Below, piece by piece: positions 1 to 9,107 of a stretch of DNA of 46,173 nt (its first letter is position 1; every line of letters starts with the position of its first letter). The DNA comes from an uncultured Synechococcaceae cyanobacterium. GTDB lineage: Bacteria > Cyanobacteriota > Cyanobacteriia > PCC-6307 > Cyanobiaceae. The notes under the pieces were generated by a model that had not been told where the DNA came from, made no database searches, and was given only the letters and a program-made list of their open reading frames with translations. The position numbers and the translations under genes are program-made. The DNA lies in the NCBI GenBank assembly GCA_902572395.1, contig CACGFX010000010.1:1-46173 (forward strand), in the 5' to 3' direction.

Positions 1-2
1 AT

Positions 3-1670
3 TCTTGCCTTAAAAGCGTTGTTTGCGATAGAAAATTATTTAATTTTAAGGATTATCCAAGACCGAAACATTCTTGGGAAGAAACAATTATTTATGAACT
101 CCATATCAAAGCTTTCACTGAATCAACTGATAAAGATGAAAGTTGTTTTAAGAAATTTTTAAAAAAAATTCCTTATCTCAAAGAACTGGGTATTACAACA
201 ATTGAATTACTTCCAATTTTTTGTTTTGACCCTACTGATGCCCCAAATGGTCTAAAAAATTTTTGGGGATATAGTCCAATTAATTGGTTTACTCCTCATT
301 TTGAATATCTTTCGAATGAATCTGCCGAAAAGAATAGAGAAGAATTTAGAAGATTTGTAGAGGAATGCCATAAAGCAGACATTGAAGTCATCTTAGATGT
401 TGTATACAATCACACCTGCGAAGGTGATTCAAAAGGGCCAGCAATATCTTGGAAAGGTATAGATGAAAATCTTTATTACTTTATTGGAAAAGATAAAAAT
501 TATCAGGACGTCTCAGGTTGTGGTAATACTATTGCAGCAAACAGAGGATTAGTTAGAAAACTAATAATTGAATCCTTAAAATGTTGGGCGACTGAATTAG
601 GAGTTGATGGTTTTAGATTTGATTTAGGAATTGCCCTATCTAGAGGAGAAAATCTTTCACCGCTTGATAATCCTCCAATTTTTGAAGATATAGAATGTGA
701 ACCAGAACTTATCGATATCAAGTTCATAAGTGAGCCATGGGATTGTGGCGGTTTATATAAATTAGGTGATTTCCCATCTAAGAATACTTTCACTTGGAAT
801 GGTCATTTTAGAGATGACTTGAGGAGATTTTGGAAGGGGGATAAAGATACAGCTTGGAATATGAGCGATAAAATAAAAGGGACGCCGTCTATTTATAAAG
901 AAGATAATATTTTTCCAAAGTCGATAAATTTTATTACTTCACATGATGGATTCACTCTAAAAGACTTAGTTACTTTCAATAGAAAACATAATTTTGCCAA
1001 TAGAGAGCAAAATAGAGATGGAGATAACCATAACAATTCTTGGAATCATGGTACTGAGGGACCAACTACGAACTTATTAATCAATGATTTAAGAAAAAGA
1101 CAACAAAAAAATCTTATTCTTAGTTTACTTATCTCTAAAGGTGTTCCAATGATACTTATGGGTGATGAGATAGGAAGATCACAAGGCGGGAACAATAATT
1201 CTTGGTGCCAAAATAATTTATTGGGCTGGATGAATTGGGAACATGGTCAACAAGATTTGGAATTATTAGAATATTTTAAATACGTTATAAAAATCCGAAA
1301 AAAACTAATAAACATTTTCAATCCATCATTCTTCCCTAATAATCAAACCAATGAAAATATTCCAACATATCATTGGCATGGAACAAAGTTAGATAGCCCC
1401 GATTGGAGTAGTTGGTCTCACACAGTTGCCTTTAGCATTAATAAAGACAATACTAATCCGCTGGTCTGGATAGGTTTAAATGCTTATTCAAAAAGTATCG
1501 ATTTCCCCTTGCCGAAATGTAAATATAATTGGTTAAAAGTTATTGACACTAGCATGTCTGAGATTTTTGAACCCTTAACTATTAATGAAAAATCTGTTTC
1601 AATAAAGAGTCGAAGCTCTTTACTAATCATTTCAGAAGAAGTATTTGGGGCAAAAAATAATTTATTCTAA
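3..1670 (+). CDS. glgX: Glycogen debranching enzyme (GH13, isoamylase/GlgX type), 5'-truncated by window edge
   Basis: This alpha-amylase-superfamily enzyme hydrolyses alpha-1,6 branches of glycogen. The frame is open from base 3, so the first part lies outside the window; 555 residues are present. The GH13 signatures appear in order: DVVYNHT (about 395-416), GFRFDLG carrying the nucleophile Asp (about 606-626), SEPWDCGG carrying the acid Glu (about 729), and TSHDGF carrying the second Asp (about 936). The opening residues IIYELHIKAFT match the usual entry into the catalytic barrel. A TTG at 819 could look like a start, but it sits inside the catalytic domain and is internal. Separating isoamylase from GlgX on sequence alone is uncertain; the cyanobacterial enzyme is usually called glgX. 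It belongs to glycogen turnover, the night-time carbon store. Confidence 0.93.
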   Translation, partial: SCLKSVVCDRKLFNFKDYPRPKHSWEETIIYELHIKAFTESTDKDESCFKKFLKKIPYLKELGITTIELLPIFCFDPTDAPNGLKNFWGYSPINWFTPHFEYLSNESAEKNREEFRRFVEECHKADIEVILDVVYNHTCEGDSKGPAISWKGIDENLYYFIGKDKNYQDVSGCGNTIAANRGLVRKLIIESLKCWATELGVDGFRFDLGIALSRGENLSPLDNPPIFEDIECEPELIDIKFISEPWDCGGLYKLGDFPSKNTFTWNGHFRDDLRRFWKGDKDTAWNMSDKIKGTPSIYKEDNIFPKSINFITSHDGFTLKDLVTFNRKHNFANREQNRDGDNHNNSWNHGTEGPTTNLLINDLRKRQQKNLILSLLISKGVPMILMGDEIGRSQGGNNNSWCQNNLLGWMNWEHGQQDLELLEYFKYVIKIRKKLINIFNPSFFPNNQTNENIPTYHWHGTKLDSPDWSSWSHTVAFSINKDNTNPLVWIGLNAYSKSIDFPLPKCKYNWLKVIDTSMSEIFEPLTINEKSVSIKSRSSLLIISEEVFGAKNNLF

Positions 1671-1672
1671 AA

Positions 1673-1742
1673 GCGGGCGGCGGGAATCGAACCCGCATCT
1701 TCAGCTTGGAAGGCTGAGGTTTTACCACTAAACCACGCCCGC
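1673..1742 (-). tRNA. tRNA-Gly (anticodon TCC)
   Basis: Read on the minus strand, a complete cloverleaf is visible. The 7-bp acceptor pairs GCGGGCG with CGCCCGC. The D arm contains AGTGGTA, the anticodon stem TCAGC/GCTGA encloses the loop CTTCCAA (anticodon TCC), and the T arm is GCGGG-TTCGATT-CCCGC. The length is 70 nt and CCA is not encoded. It begins three bases after the debranching enzyme stop, on the opposite strand. Confidence 0.96.
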
Positions 1743-1803
1743 ATTAAGTAATAGAATTACCATTGCAATAATACATTATCAAACAATAAACAAAGTAAAA
1801 AGA

Positions 1804-3201
1804 TTGGAAAATTCACACTCGAAAAAAAATATTTCTAGATCAACAACAAGATTAATGTTCTCTTACGGGCTAGGAGATGCAGGCACAGGTTTAGTCGCAA
1901 CACAATTTGGTTTTTTTCTTTTCAAATTCTTTATTTCTGCTGGTTTACCAGTAATAATTGCAGGATCATTATTAATGTTAATAAAGATATGGGATGCAGT
2001 AAATGATCCGTTAATTGGATGGTTAAGTGATCGTACTAAATCAAGATGGGGGCCTAGAATCCCTTGGATGGTAGCAGCATCTGTTCCTCTTGGCTTCTCT
2101 TTAGCTGCGATATGGTGGACACCCCCTGGTTCAGTGCTAACTAAGACTATTTACTATGCCATAATTTCTATAATCGTGATGACTGCTTATACAAGTATTA
2201 ATCTTCCTTTTGCAGCTCTTTCTACTGAAATCTCTGAAAAAACAGCAATAAGAACAAGACTGAACGCATCTAGATTTACTGGCTCAATAATTGCAGGACT
2301 AACTGGTTTAATAATTGCTGGAGTTGTATTAGGTTCCGAAGGATCTGCAAATAATGAATATTTTTTAATGGGTAAAATAAGCGGATGTATTGCAGTTGCT
2401 GCAACATTAATTTCTTGTTGGGGATTAGCTCCATTTGCAAAAAAAGCAAGAAGGCCCACAGGAAAAGTTGAAGCTATAACACTTCAATTCAAAAGGATCT
2501 TCAAAAATAAAAAATTTCTAAAAGTTATTACGCTCTATATTCTTCTCTGGTGCGCCTTACAATTGATGCAAACAGTAGCGTTAATCTATGTCGAGGATGT
2601 ACTTAATGTACCAACATATATTGCGAAGTGGATCCCGATACCTTTCCAAATTAGCGCTTTAGTGGGTTTACAAATATGGACCAGGGTATCAAATAAATTG
2701 AACAGGATTTCAGCGTTAAACTACGGAGCGATTATGTGGATTATTTCATGTACAGCAGCTTTATTTTTACCTTCATTATCAAAAATTTCAGGAGTTGGAG
2801 ATAGTTTATTCCTAAGTGCCAGCAACATATTTTTATTCATTCTTTTAATTTTCATAATCTGTCTTATTGGCATTGGAGCTTCAACCGCTTTTCTTATCCC
2901 TTGGTCACTACTTCCTGATGCGATAGATGAAGACCCAAAGAAACCAGCAGGATTATATACTGCTTGGATGGTACTTATTCAGAAGATAGGTATCGCGTTT
3001 AGTGTTCAATTATTAGGATTTTTATTGTATTTATCAGGTTACCAATCATGCTTTGTTGATAAAGATGGTCTAAATATTATTGAACAATGCTACTCAGCAC
3101 AATTAACTATTAGATTATGTATTGGTTTTATACCCTCAATATTGGTAATAATTGGTCTTTTAATCATGAGAAAATGGGATCGAAAATTAATTACAAACTA
3201 A
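1804..3201 (+). CDS. MFS transporter of the GPH (sugar:cation symporter, MelB-like) family
   Basis: This 465-residue integral membrane protein has about twelve hydrophobic segments. The N-terminus (SYGLGDAGTGL), the loop DAVNDPLIGWLSDRTKSRWG and the later DAIDEDPKKPAGLYTAW are hallmarks of the glycoside-pentoside-hexuronide:cation symporter family, which import sugars with Na+ or H+. The substrate cannot be read from sequence. The start is a TTG at 1804; the next ATG (1855) would begin directly in the first helix, so the upstream TTG is preferred but not proven. It precedes an MlaE-type permease by 9 bp and could share its transcript. The neighbouring glycogen enzyme makes a carbohydrate link tempting, but that is only contextual. 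Confidence 0.85.
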   Translation: MENSHSKKNISRSTTRLMFSYGLGDAGTGLVATQFGFFLFKFFISAGLPVIIAGSLLMLIKIWDAVNDPLIGWLSDRTKSRWGPRIPWMVAASVPLGFSLAAIWWTPPGSVLTKTIYYAIISIIVMTAYTSINLPFAALSTEISEKTAIRTRLNASRFTGSIIAGLTGLIIAGVVLGSEGSANNEYFLMGKISGCIAVAATLISCWGLAPFAKKARRPTGKVEAITLQFKRIFKNKKFLKVITLYILLWCALQLMQTVALIYVEDVLNVPTYIAKWIPIPFQISALVGLQIWTRVSNKLNRISALNYGAIMWIISCTAALFLPSLSKISGVGDSLFLSASNIFLFILLIFIICLIGIGASTAFLIPWSLLPDAIDEDPKKPAGLYTAWMVLIQKIGIAFSVQLLGFLLYLSGYQSCFVDKDGLNIIEQCYSAQLTIRLCIGFIPSILVIIGLLIMRKWDRKLITN

Positions 3202-3210
3202 TATAAAGAT

Positions 3211-3966
3211 ATGTATCACCTTAATTTTTTCAAAAGACTTCTAAGCAGCCTAGTCATTGGCGGGCAAGCAATTAATTTTATCTTTAAGGGTAAAATTTCC
3301 AAAAATGATCTCTTTGACCAACTTATGGAGTCAGGCCCTGGCAGTTTATTAATTGTATTAATTACAGGAATTGCCGCAGGTACAGTTTTTAATATTCAAG
3401 TTGCATCACAACTTACAAGTATGGGGGTTTCAAGTGAAATTGGAGGTTTATTAGCAGTAGGCATGGCAAGAGAAATGGCTCCTCTTCTAACTGCTACTTT
3501 AATGACTGGAAAGGTTGCCACTGCCTATGCTGCTCAACTGGGCACTATGAAAGTCACAGAACAAATTGAGGCAATAACCATGTTAAGGACCGAACCAGTC
3601 CAATATTTGGTAGTCCCAAGGTTACTATCGATGGTAATAATGTCTCCAATACAGTGTCTTTTGTTTTTATCTGTAGCTTTATGGAGTGGACAAATTTGGA
3701 GCACAATTTTTTATAAAGTTCCTCCAATAGTTTTTTGGACATCTGTAAGATCAGGTAATGTGAGTTTAACCAGTTCAGACTTAACTTCAATGTTAATAAA
3801 ATCTGTAGTGTTCGGATTACTTATTTCAATAATTGCTTGTGGATATGGACTTACAACCAAAGGTGGTCCAAAAGAAGTTGGAACAAGTACAACAGGTGCG
3901 GTTGTTATGACTCTCGTTACTGTATCTTTAATGGATGTATTACTTACACAAATTTTATTTGGATGA
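3211..3966 (+). CDS. MlaE/TGD1-type ABC transporter permease
   Basis: This 251-residue permease belongs to the family that moves phospholipids between membranes (MlaE in proteobacteria, TGD1 in chloroplasts). Visible features are several hydrophobic helices, the motif GGLLAVGMAREMAPLLTATL near residues 80-100, and the C-terminal segment GGPKEVGTSTTGAVV typical of MlaE proteins. The ATPase (MlaF-like) and MCE-domain (MlaD-like) partners are not adjacent and must be encoded elsewhere. The gene lies 9 bp after the sugar transporter and 4 bp before a DUF3119 gene. A lipid-trafficking role at the cell envelope or thylakoid is inferred from the family. Confidence 0.88.
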   Translation: MYHLNFFKRLLSSLVIGGQAINFIFKGKISKNDLFDQLMESGPGSLLIVLITGIAAGTVFNIQVASQLTSMGVSSEIGGLLAVGMAREMAPLLTATLMTGKVATAYAAQLGTMKVTEQIEAITMLRTEPVQYLVVPRLLSMVIMSPIQCLLFLSVALWSGQIWSTIFYKVPPIVFWTSVRSGNVSLTSSDLTSMLIKSVVFGLLISIIACGYGLTTKGGPKEVGTSTTGAVVMTLVTVSLMDVLLTQILFG

Positions 3967-3970
3967 TTCT

Positions 3971-4375
3971 ATGTTTAATACTAAATCAAAAAAAGAGGAA
4001 CCAGTAATAATATCTCCCTCATTTCAGTTGCCAATCATTCTAATAGTTTTAAGTTTTATGCTTTTGTTTTTGAATATTGGTTCTTTGCCAACAATAGTTT
4101 TTGCTTCTTTTAGCTTTTTTTTATTACTTCAGTCATTCACCTTAAGAATAAAAATTACAAATGATGATTTTATCGTTTTACAATTAGGGAAAGAGATTAG
4201 AACTTTTCCATTCAAGAACTGGATATCATGGAAATTCTTTTTCCCCATAATCCCAGGTATTTTTTATTTTAGAGAAAAGTCCAGTCCTCATTTATTACCA
4301 ATTTTATTTAATCCAAAGCAATTAAAAGATGAGCTCATAAAAAAAGTTGACTACCTGGAAATTAAAAATTCTTAA
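3971..4375 (+). CDS. DUF3119 family membrane protein
   Basis: This 134-residue protein has two adjacent hydrophobic segments (roughly residues 15-50), followed by a cytosolic-looking part with the pattern IRTFPFKNWISWKFFFP and YFREKSSPHLLPILF. That pattern is characteristic of the cyanobacterial/plastid DUF3119 family; the function is unknown. The ATG at 3971 is chosen because it lies just past the MlaE stop. An upstream in-frame ATG at 3935 would overlap the MlaE gene by 32 bases and add a non-conserved leader. The tight spacing implies co-transcription with the MlaE-type permease. Confidence 0.82.
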   Translation: MFNTKSKKEEPVIISPSFQLPIILIVLSFMLLFLNIGSLPTIVFASFSFFLLLQSFTLRIKITNDDFIVLQLGKEIRTFPFKNWISWKFFFPIIPGIFYFREKSSPHLLPILFNPKQLKDELIKKVDYLEIKNS

Positions 4376-4410
4376 AATTCAGACTTTGCCTTATCATCAA
4401 AATTATTTAA

Positions 4411-5421
4411 ATGACCAATACAGAAATTTCCGACAATAATCCTGAAAAGGAATTAAAAATAGATAAGTCAATTTCAGATGATAAAACCAAACAAATTAGT
4501 AAGAAAAATACAACTCAAAATAAAAAAATTACACCGAAAAACGATAAATCAACTAAATCTTTTGATGAAATTTCTGATGAAATTTTTAGAGATCTCTTTT
4601 TAAAAAAAGACTCTTTAGTTAAAGAAATAAAAGAGTTAGAAACCAAAAAAAATGAAATAGAAAAAGATATTGAGTCTAATTTCAAAGGACAGTCAGATAA
4701 TATCGCTAAAAGAGTTAAAGGCTTTCAAGAATACTTAACTGGAGCTTTGCAGAATCTTTCACAAAACGTAGAGAGACTTGAATTAGTTTCTCAACCAATA
4801 ATCGTAAAACCTTCTCCCCTTGATGAGAAAAAGCCAGACAATAGAACAAATAATGTAGTTAATGTTCCCGCTCTTTCCGAGACATTTAAGCCAGATGAAA
4901 AGATTATTAAAAGTTGCTTTACAAGTTTCACAGAACAACCCGATTTTTATGCAGAACCTTGGAAATTAAGACGGAGTCTTGATTCCTCAGATATAGAAAT
5001 TATGGATGATTGGTTCTTTAACATGGGCGGAAGAGGTTCTCTTGAAAGTAGAGGATCTCGACAAAAAAATGCCTTGTTATCAGCTGGCTTTATATCTATT
5101 CTTGGCGAATTATATGGAGATCAATTTCAGACTCTTATTTTAGCTTCGCAGCCAGAACGATTAGGTGAATGGAGAAGAATTCTTCAAGATTCACTTGGTC
5201 TAACAAGGGATGACTTTGGACCTAATAGTGGGATTGTTCTGTTTGAAAGGCCAGAAGGTGTCATCGAAAGAGCTGATAGATTAGAAGCTAATGAAGAATT
5301 GCCATTTATTATCATTGATGCAGCAGAAACTTCTGTTGAAATTCCAATACTTCAATTCCCATTATGGGTTGCATTTGCTGGTTCAGATAATGAAATTTAC
5401 GATGATCTTGAACTAAACTAA
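4411..5421 (+). CDS. DUF3086 family protein
   Basis: This 336-residue soluble protein is restricted, as far as I know, to cyanobacteria; its function is unknown. The first 55 residues are Lys/Asn/Ser-rich and probably disordered. Residues about 65-100 form a predicted coiled coil ([20 protein letters not shown]), and the C-terminal 170 residues are a conserved globular domain with [30 protein letters not shown] and [15 protein letters not shown]. The gene starts 35 bp after the DUF3119 gene and ends 5 bp before plsY, so it is probably in the same transcription unit. Confidence 0.8.
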   Translation: MTNTEISDNNPEKELKIDKSISDDKTKQISKKNTTQNKKITPKNDKSTKSFDEISDEIFRDLFLKKDSLVKEIKELETKKNEIEKDIESNFKGQSDNIAKRVKGFQEYLTGALQNLSQNVERLELVSQPIIVKPSPLDEKKPDNRTNNVVNVPALSETFKPDEKIIKSCFTSFTEQPDFYAEPWKLRRSLDSSDIEIMDDWFFNMGGRGSLESRGSRQKNALLSAGFISILGELYGDQFQTLILASQPERLGEWRRILQDSLGLTRDDFGPNSGIVLFERPEGVIERADRLEANEELPFIIIDAAETSVEIPILQFPLWVAFAGSDNEIYDDLELN

Positions 5422-5426
5422 GGTTT

Positions 5427-6020
5427 ATGAATATCTTAATAATTTTTACAAGTTATCTTTTAGGATCACTTCCGACAGGTTTTTTAATTGGAAAATATCT
5501 CAAAAATATAGATCTAAGAACTATGGGTTCTGGATCTACAGGTGCCACAAATGTCTTAAGAAATGTTGGGAAATGGCCAGCACTTTTTGTGTTTATGATT
5601 GACGTTGGGAAAGGCCTTATAGCAGTAAAAATTGCTCAAATTTATACAGATCAAGGATTAATAGAGGTAATAGCAGGAATATCCGCTATCTCAGGACATA
5701 TTTGGCCAATATGGCTTAGAGGTAGAGGAGGGAAAGCTGTTGCTACTGGATTAGGTATGTTTTTAGCTCTTTCTTGGAAAGTTGGGCTCGCATCTCTTGG
5801 CATTTTTTTAATAGTCCTAACAAAAACTAAATTTGTTTCTTTATCCAGTATTTCAGCTGCAATTTTACTTCCTATTTTTATGTTTTTTTACCTAGGTAAA
5901 TTTATGCACTCATACTTTTTTATAAGTTTAATTGTGGCATTATTAGTAATATGGAAACATAGAACAAACATAACAAGATTGCTTAAGGGAGAAGAATCCA
6001 AAATTAATCAGAATCAATAG
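5427..6020 (+). CDS. plsY: Acyl-phosphate:glycerol-3-phosphate acyltransferase PlsY
   Basis: PlsY transfers an acyl group from acyl-phosphate to glycerol 3-phosphate, the first step of phospholipid synthesis, at the cytoplasmic membrane. The 197-residue protein has about five hydrophobic helices and the family motifs [34 protein letters not shown] and [12 protein letters not shown]. Length and motifs are normal. It follows the DUF3086 gene by 5 bp. Its 3' end overlaps the convergent pyrF by 17 bp, an example of the tight packing here. Confidence 0.96.
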   Translation: MNILIIFTSYLLGSLPTGFLIGKYLKNIDLRTMGSGSTGATNVLRNVGKWPALFVFMIDVGKGLIAVKIAQIYTDQGLIEVIAGISAISGHIWPIWLRGRGGKAVATGLGMFLALSWKVGLASLGIFLIVLTKTKFVSLSSISAAILLPIFMFFYLGKFMHSYFFISLIVALLVIWKHRTNITRLLKGEESKINQNQ

Positions 6021-6735
6021 ATTTAAATATTTCTATTAGAGCTTTATTAGGATCTATAGCTTTTGAAATTGATCTGCCAATGACTAACTTAGAAGCGCCA
6101 TTATCTATAGCTTCATGGGGAGTCATAATTCTATTTTGATCATCTTTATTGTCAATATTTAATCTGATACCCGGTGTAATAAGTTCAAAATTATGTTTAT
6201 AAATAGATCTCAACATATTTACCTCCCAAGGGGAACAAACACATCCATCTAATCCGGCATCAAAAGATAACTTTGCAAGTCTCAATACATTTTCTTCAAT
6301 TGAATTATTTCTATTAAGATCAGTTTGAAAATCTTTAAGAGAAAAGCTTGTTAAAACAGTTATTCCTACAACCAATGGAGGTTTCACGCTGACTGAGGTG
6401 GCTCCTTCTAAAGATGCTTGTTTCGAATCCTTAAGAGCTTTTAAACCTGCTGAAGCATGAACAGAAATTATATCAACTCCTAATTTTGAAACTTGGAAAC
6501 ATGCTCCACGCATGGTATTTGGAATATCATGAAATTTTAAGTCTAAAAAAATTTTTTTATTTAAAACTTTTAATATTTCAATAACTCTTGGACCTTCCCT
6601 AACAAAAAGCTCTAAACCAACTTTCACCCACTTAATGTTGGGACATTTTTCCAAAAGTAATTTTGCTTGACTTACATCTAATCCATCAATTGCCAATATT
6701 ATTTTATCTTCCGAATTAAATCTGTTATTCATCAA
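6004..6735 (-). CDS. pyrF: Orotidine 5'-phosphate decarboxylase
   Basis: This enzyme converts OMP to UMP in de novo pyrimidine synthesis. The 243-residue protein starts its barrel with [13 protein letters not shown]. It carries the active-site signature [16 protein letters not shown] (Asp-Lys-x-x-Asp), HASAGLKAL, and the C-terminal phosphate-binding [10 protein letters not shown]. It lies 3 bp downstream of tyrS on the same strand and is probably co-transcribed with it. Its stop falls inside the 3' end of the convergent plsY. Confidence 0.96.
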   Translation of the reverse strand: MMNNRFNSEDKIILAIDGLDVSQAKLLLEKCPNIKWVKVGLELFVREGPRVIEILKVLNKKIFLDLKFHDIPNTMRGACFQVSKLGVDIISVHASAGLKALKDSKQASLEGATSVSVKPPLVVGITVLTSFSLKDFQTDLNRNNSIEENVLRLAKLSFDAGLDGCVCSPWEVNMLRSIYKHNFELITPGIRLNIDNKDDQNRIMTPHEAIDNGASKLVIGRSISKAIDPNKALIEIFKSIDSD

Positions 6736-6738
6736 TTT

Positions 6739-7977
6739 TCAGTTTTCAAACCTCTTAATTATTTTTTTTCCAATTTGCAAAATTTTTCCTTCCAAATCAT
6801 TTTTTGAATTAAAAACTAAATCAGGATTTATAACTTTTTGACTATCAATTTTCACACCTCCACCTTTAATAGATCTTTTAGATTCGCTGCTAGATTTGAA
6901 AAGTTTTAGAGCACTTAATAAGTAGAAAAACTTTACTGGAAAAACTACTTCTTTTAAAGAAATCTCTGGAATTTCTCCAACTTTTTCTTTGTGTCCAAGG
7001 AATAATTTTTCGCAGTTTGATTGCGCCTTTAATGCTTCTTCGTCCCCATGGAATAAAGTAGTAACTTCTAAAGCCATTCTTCTCTGTAATTCACGCGGAT
7101 TAGAGTTTTCCAGAAAACTTAAATCTAATTCAGTGAGTAATTCAAAATAGGTGGGTATTATATTATCGGGTACTTTTTCTAATTTTGAATACATTGAAAG
7201 AGGATCTTCATTCAAACCGACGGTGTTAAATTCAGACTTACTCATCTTCTTAATTCCATCTAAACCTGTCAAGATTGGCAGCAGAACACCAAATTGAGGA
7301 TCTTGTTTAAAATGCCTTTGAAGGTCTCTTCCTATTGCAATATTAAATTTCTGATCTGTGCCTCCAAGCTCAATATCTGATTGAACAACTACCGAATCGT
7401 AACCTTGTAATAATGGATATAAGAATTCATGCAAAGCAATTGGGACTTGCGATGTGTACCTTTTATTAAATTCCTCCTTAGCTAGCATTTGACTAACTGT
7501 TGCACTCCCCATTAATTCAATTATCGAATTAAGATTTAATCCTTTTAACCATTCACTGTTATATCTAATTTCTATTCTATCTTTTGAATCAAAATCTAAA
7601 ATAGATTCATTGGCTGGCTTTCCCATCCCTAGTTGGGTTAAGTATGTTTTTGCATTATCCTTAACTTGTTTTTCCGATAACTGAACTCTTGTTTTGTTTT
7701 TTCCTGTTGGATCTCCAATTTGAGCAGTAAAATCCCCAATAATTAAAACTGCAATATGTCCATTATCTTGGAATGCCCTAAGTTTTTTAAACAATATACT
7801 GTGCCCAAGATGAATATCGGTTCCAGTTGGATCAATGCCGAGTTTAACCCTTAATTTTTTATTATTTTTTTTCGCATGATCAATTATCTCCGAAAAGGTT
7901 TGATATGTTCCCTTAATTGGAAAATATTCTTCTATTCCTCTTGACAGCCATGATGGCAATTTTAAATTATCTGTCAT
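6739..7977 (-). CDS. tyrS: Tyrosyl-tRNA synthetase
   Basis: This class I aminoacyl-tRNA synthetase charges tRNA-Tyr. The 412-residue protein has the HIGH-type motif as HLGHS (about residue 57), the binding-site element [16 protein letters not shown], and the KMSKS loop as KKMSKS. The C-terminal S4-like RNA-binding region ([15 protein letters not shown]) is present. This is the longer TyrZ-like bacterial form. It is flanked by the DUF1825 gene (19 bp upstream) and pyrF (3 bp downstream), forming a likely three-gene unit. Confidence 0.97.
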   Translation of the reverse strand: MTDNLKLPSWLSRGIEEYFPIKGTYQTFSEIIDHAKKNNKKLRVKLGIDPTGTDIHLGHSILFKKLRAFQDNGHIAVLIIGDFTAQIGDPTGKNKTRVQLSEKQVKDNAKTYLTQLGMGKPANESILDFDSKDRIEIRYNSEWLKGLNLNSIIELMGSATVSQMLAKEEFNKRYTSQVPIALHEFLYPLLQGYDSVVVQSDIELGGTDQKFNIAIGRDLQRHFKQDPQFGVLLPILTGLDGIKKMSKSEFNTVGLNEDPLSMYSKLEKVPDNIIPTYFELLTELDLSFLENSNPRELQRRMALEVTTLFHGDEEALKAQSNCEKLFLGHKEKVGEIPEISLKEVVFPVKFFYLLSALKLFKSSSESKRSIKGGGVKIDSQKVINPDLVFNSKNDLEGKILQIGKKIIKRFEN

Positions 7978-7996
7978 GAAGCTTTAACCTTTAACT

Positions 7997-8320
7997 TTAA
8001 GAAGTTTTATCAAGTTCATCCTTCATTCTTATTAAGGTTTTATTCATTTGATCGAACATTTGATCTGGAGTAATCCCAAATTGACTTAACTGTGTCTTTA
8101 ATTGTTCTACTGTCATTTTTGCTTGAAAATCTTCAGACAATTCAAATCTCTTCATAAAAACCTTATAACGATCCATAAGAGTTTCCATTTTTTTTATAAA
8201 CATTTTCTTCCCTTCTCTGTCAAATTTTCCATAATCAGAGCCAAGTTTCATAAGTTCTTGGTAATCTGTAAAAAGCTTTTTAGCTTCTTCTTGAACGATG
8301 TCTGACTCAAAGAATCCCAT
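7997..8320 (-). CDS. DUF1825 family protein
   Basis: This 107-residue, charged, mainly alpha-helical soluble protein begins MGFFESDIVQEEAKKLFTDY and contains DREGKKMFIKKMETLMDRYK, both typical of the cyanobacterial DUF1825 family. Its function is unknown. It has no membrane segment or signal peptide. It is the first gene of a probable unit with tyrS and pyrF. A 67-codon frame on the other strand within it is a shadow. Confidence 0.86.
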   Translation of the reverse strand: MGFFESDIVQEEAKKLFTDYQELMKLGSDYGKFDREGKKMFIKKMETLMDRYKVFMKRFELSEDFQAKMTVEQLKTQLSQFGITPDQMFDQMNKTLIRMKDELDKTS

Positions 8321-8471
8321 TTCTATTTTTTTACTTAGCTAAATTAATGCTCAATTACAAGATAACAAGAATCTTTTAGATTGATTAGAAGATTAATAAA
8401 CTTTAGTTTATAAATAATTCTTTGATTTATATTTTTTCAGAAGTAAATTTAGTAGACATGTTTCATAGATA

Positions 8472-9083
8472 TTGGAAAAATTCAACGTAAATAATATTTC
8501 AAATCAAAATAGACAATTTGAATTATTTGGTTCAAGTGTAAATACATCAATAAATTTTCAACACTCAAATAATCTAAAACTCAAAGGCGAAATCCTGACT
8601 GAATGGAGAAATAAAATCCATAATCACCAATTTAAAATTACAAAAGATGCCCACAATAAAACTTTGCACCAAACATGTCTTCCTATAAGTACAATTTCAA
8701 ATGAAATAAAAATTGATCCATTTTCCCTGCAGCCATTATCATTAAATTTTTGGAGAACAAATCAATATATACACGATGGTCCAGCAATTTATTTTGTAAT
8801 TGACTCAATGGAGAGTTCTAAAATAATCCTTTATATAGGAGAAACAAACGAAGCAAATAAAAGATGGAAGGGAGAACATGACTGTAAAAATTACCTCATG
8901 AACTACAAAGAAGCCTTAGCCCATAATAACCTCTCAAGTCATCAAGATATTCGTTTCTTCTTAGATGTACCTAAAGAAGTAAAATTAAGACGTAAATTAG
9001 AACAGCAACTGATATATTTATGGTTACCACCTTTTAATAAAGAAACCCGAGATAGGTGGGCAACTACTTTCACAAACAACTAA
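8472..9083 (+). CDS. GIY-YIG-like nuclease-domain protein, solo
   Basis: This 203-residue protein has a variable, polar N-terminal hundred residues and a C-terminal domain resembling GIY-YIG endonucleases. The domain shows GPAIYFVID (the 'GIY' strand, residues 103-111), IILYIGET ('YIG' strand, 118-125), an Arg in RWKGEH (131), and LEQQLIYLWLPPFNKE near the end, giving the expected Glu and the terminal Asn. No other domain (UvrC, Slx1 zinc finger, homing-endonuclease DNA-binding) is seen. The start is TTG at 8472; the ATG at 8458 is in another frame and soon stops. It sits 24 bp before pepA on the same strand. Whether it cuts DNA is inference. Confidence 0.68.
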   Translation: MEKFNVNNISNQNRQFELFGSSVNTSINFQHSNNLKLKGEILTEWRNKIHNHQFKITKDAHNKTLHQTCLPISTISNEIKIDPFSLQPLSLNFWRTNQYIHDGPAIYFVIDSMESSKIILYIGETNEANKRWKGEHDCKNYLMNYKEALAHNNLSSHQDIRFFLDVPKEVKLRRKLEQQLIYLWLPPFNKETRDRWATTFTNN

Positions 9084-9107
9084 AAGTTAATTAAATCCAT
9101 TTTACAA

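Noticed and set aside
819..1670. A separate 283-codon gene starting at TTG 819
   Set aside because: The same frame is open to the window edge and holds the earlier GH13 motifs, so this is an internal start within the debranching enzyme.
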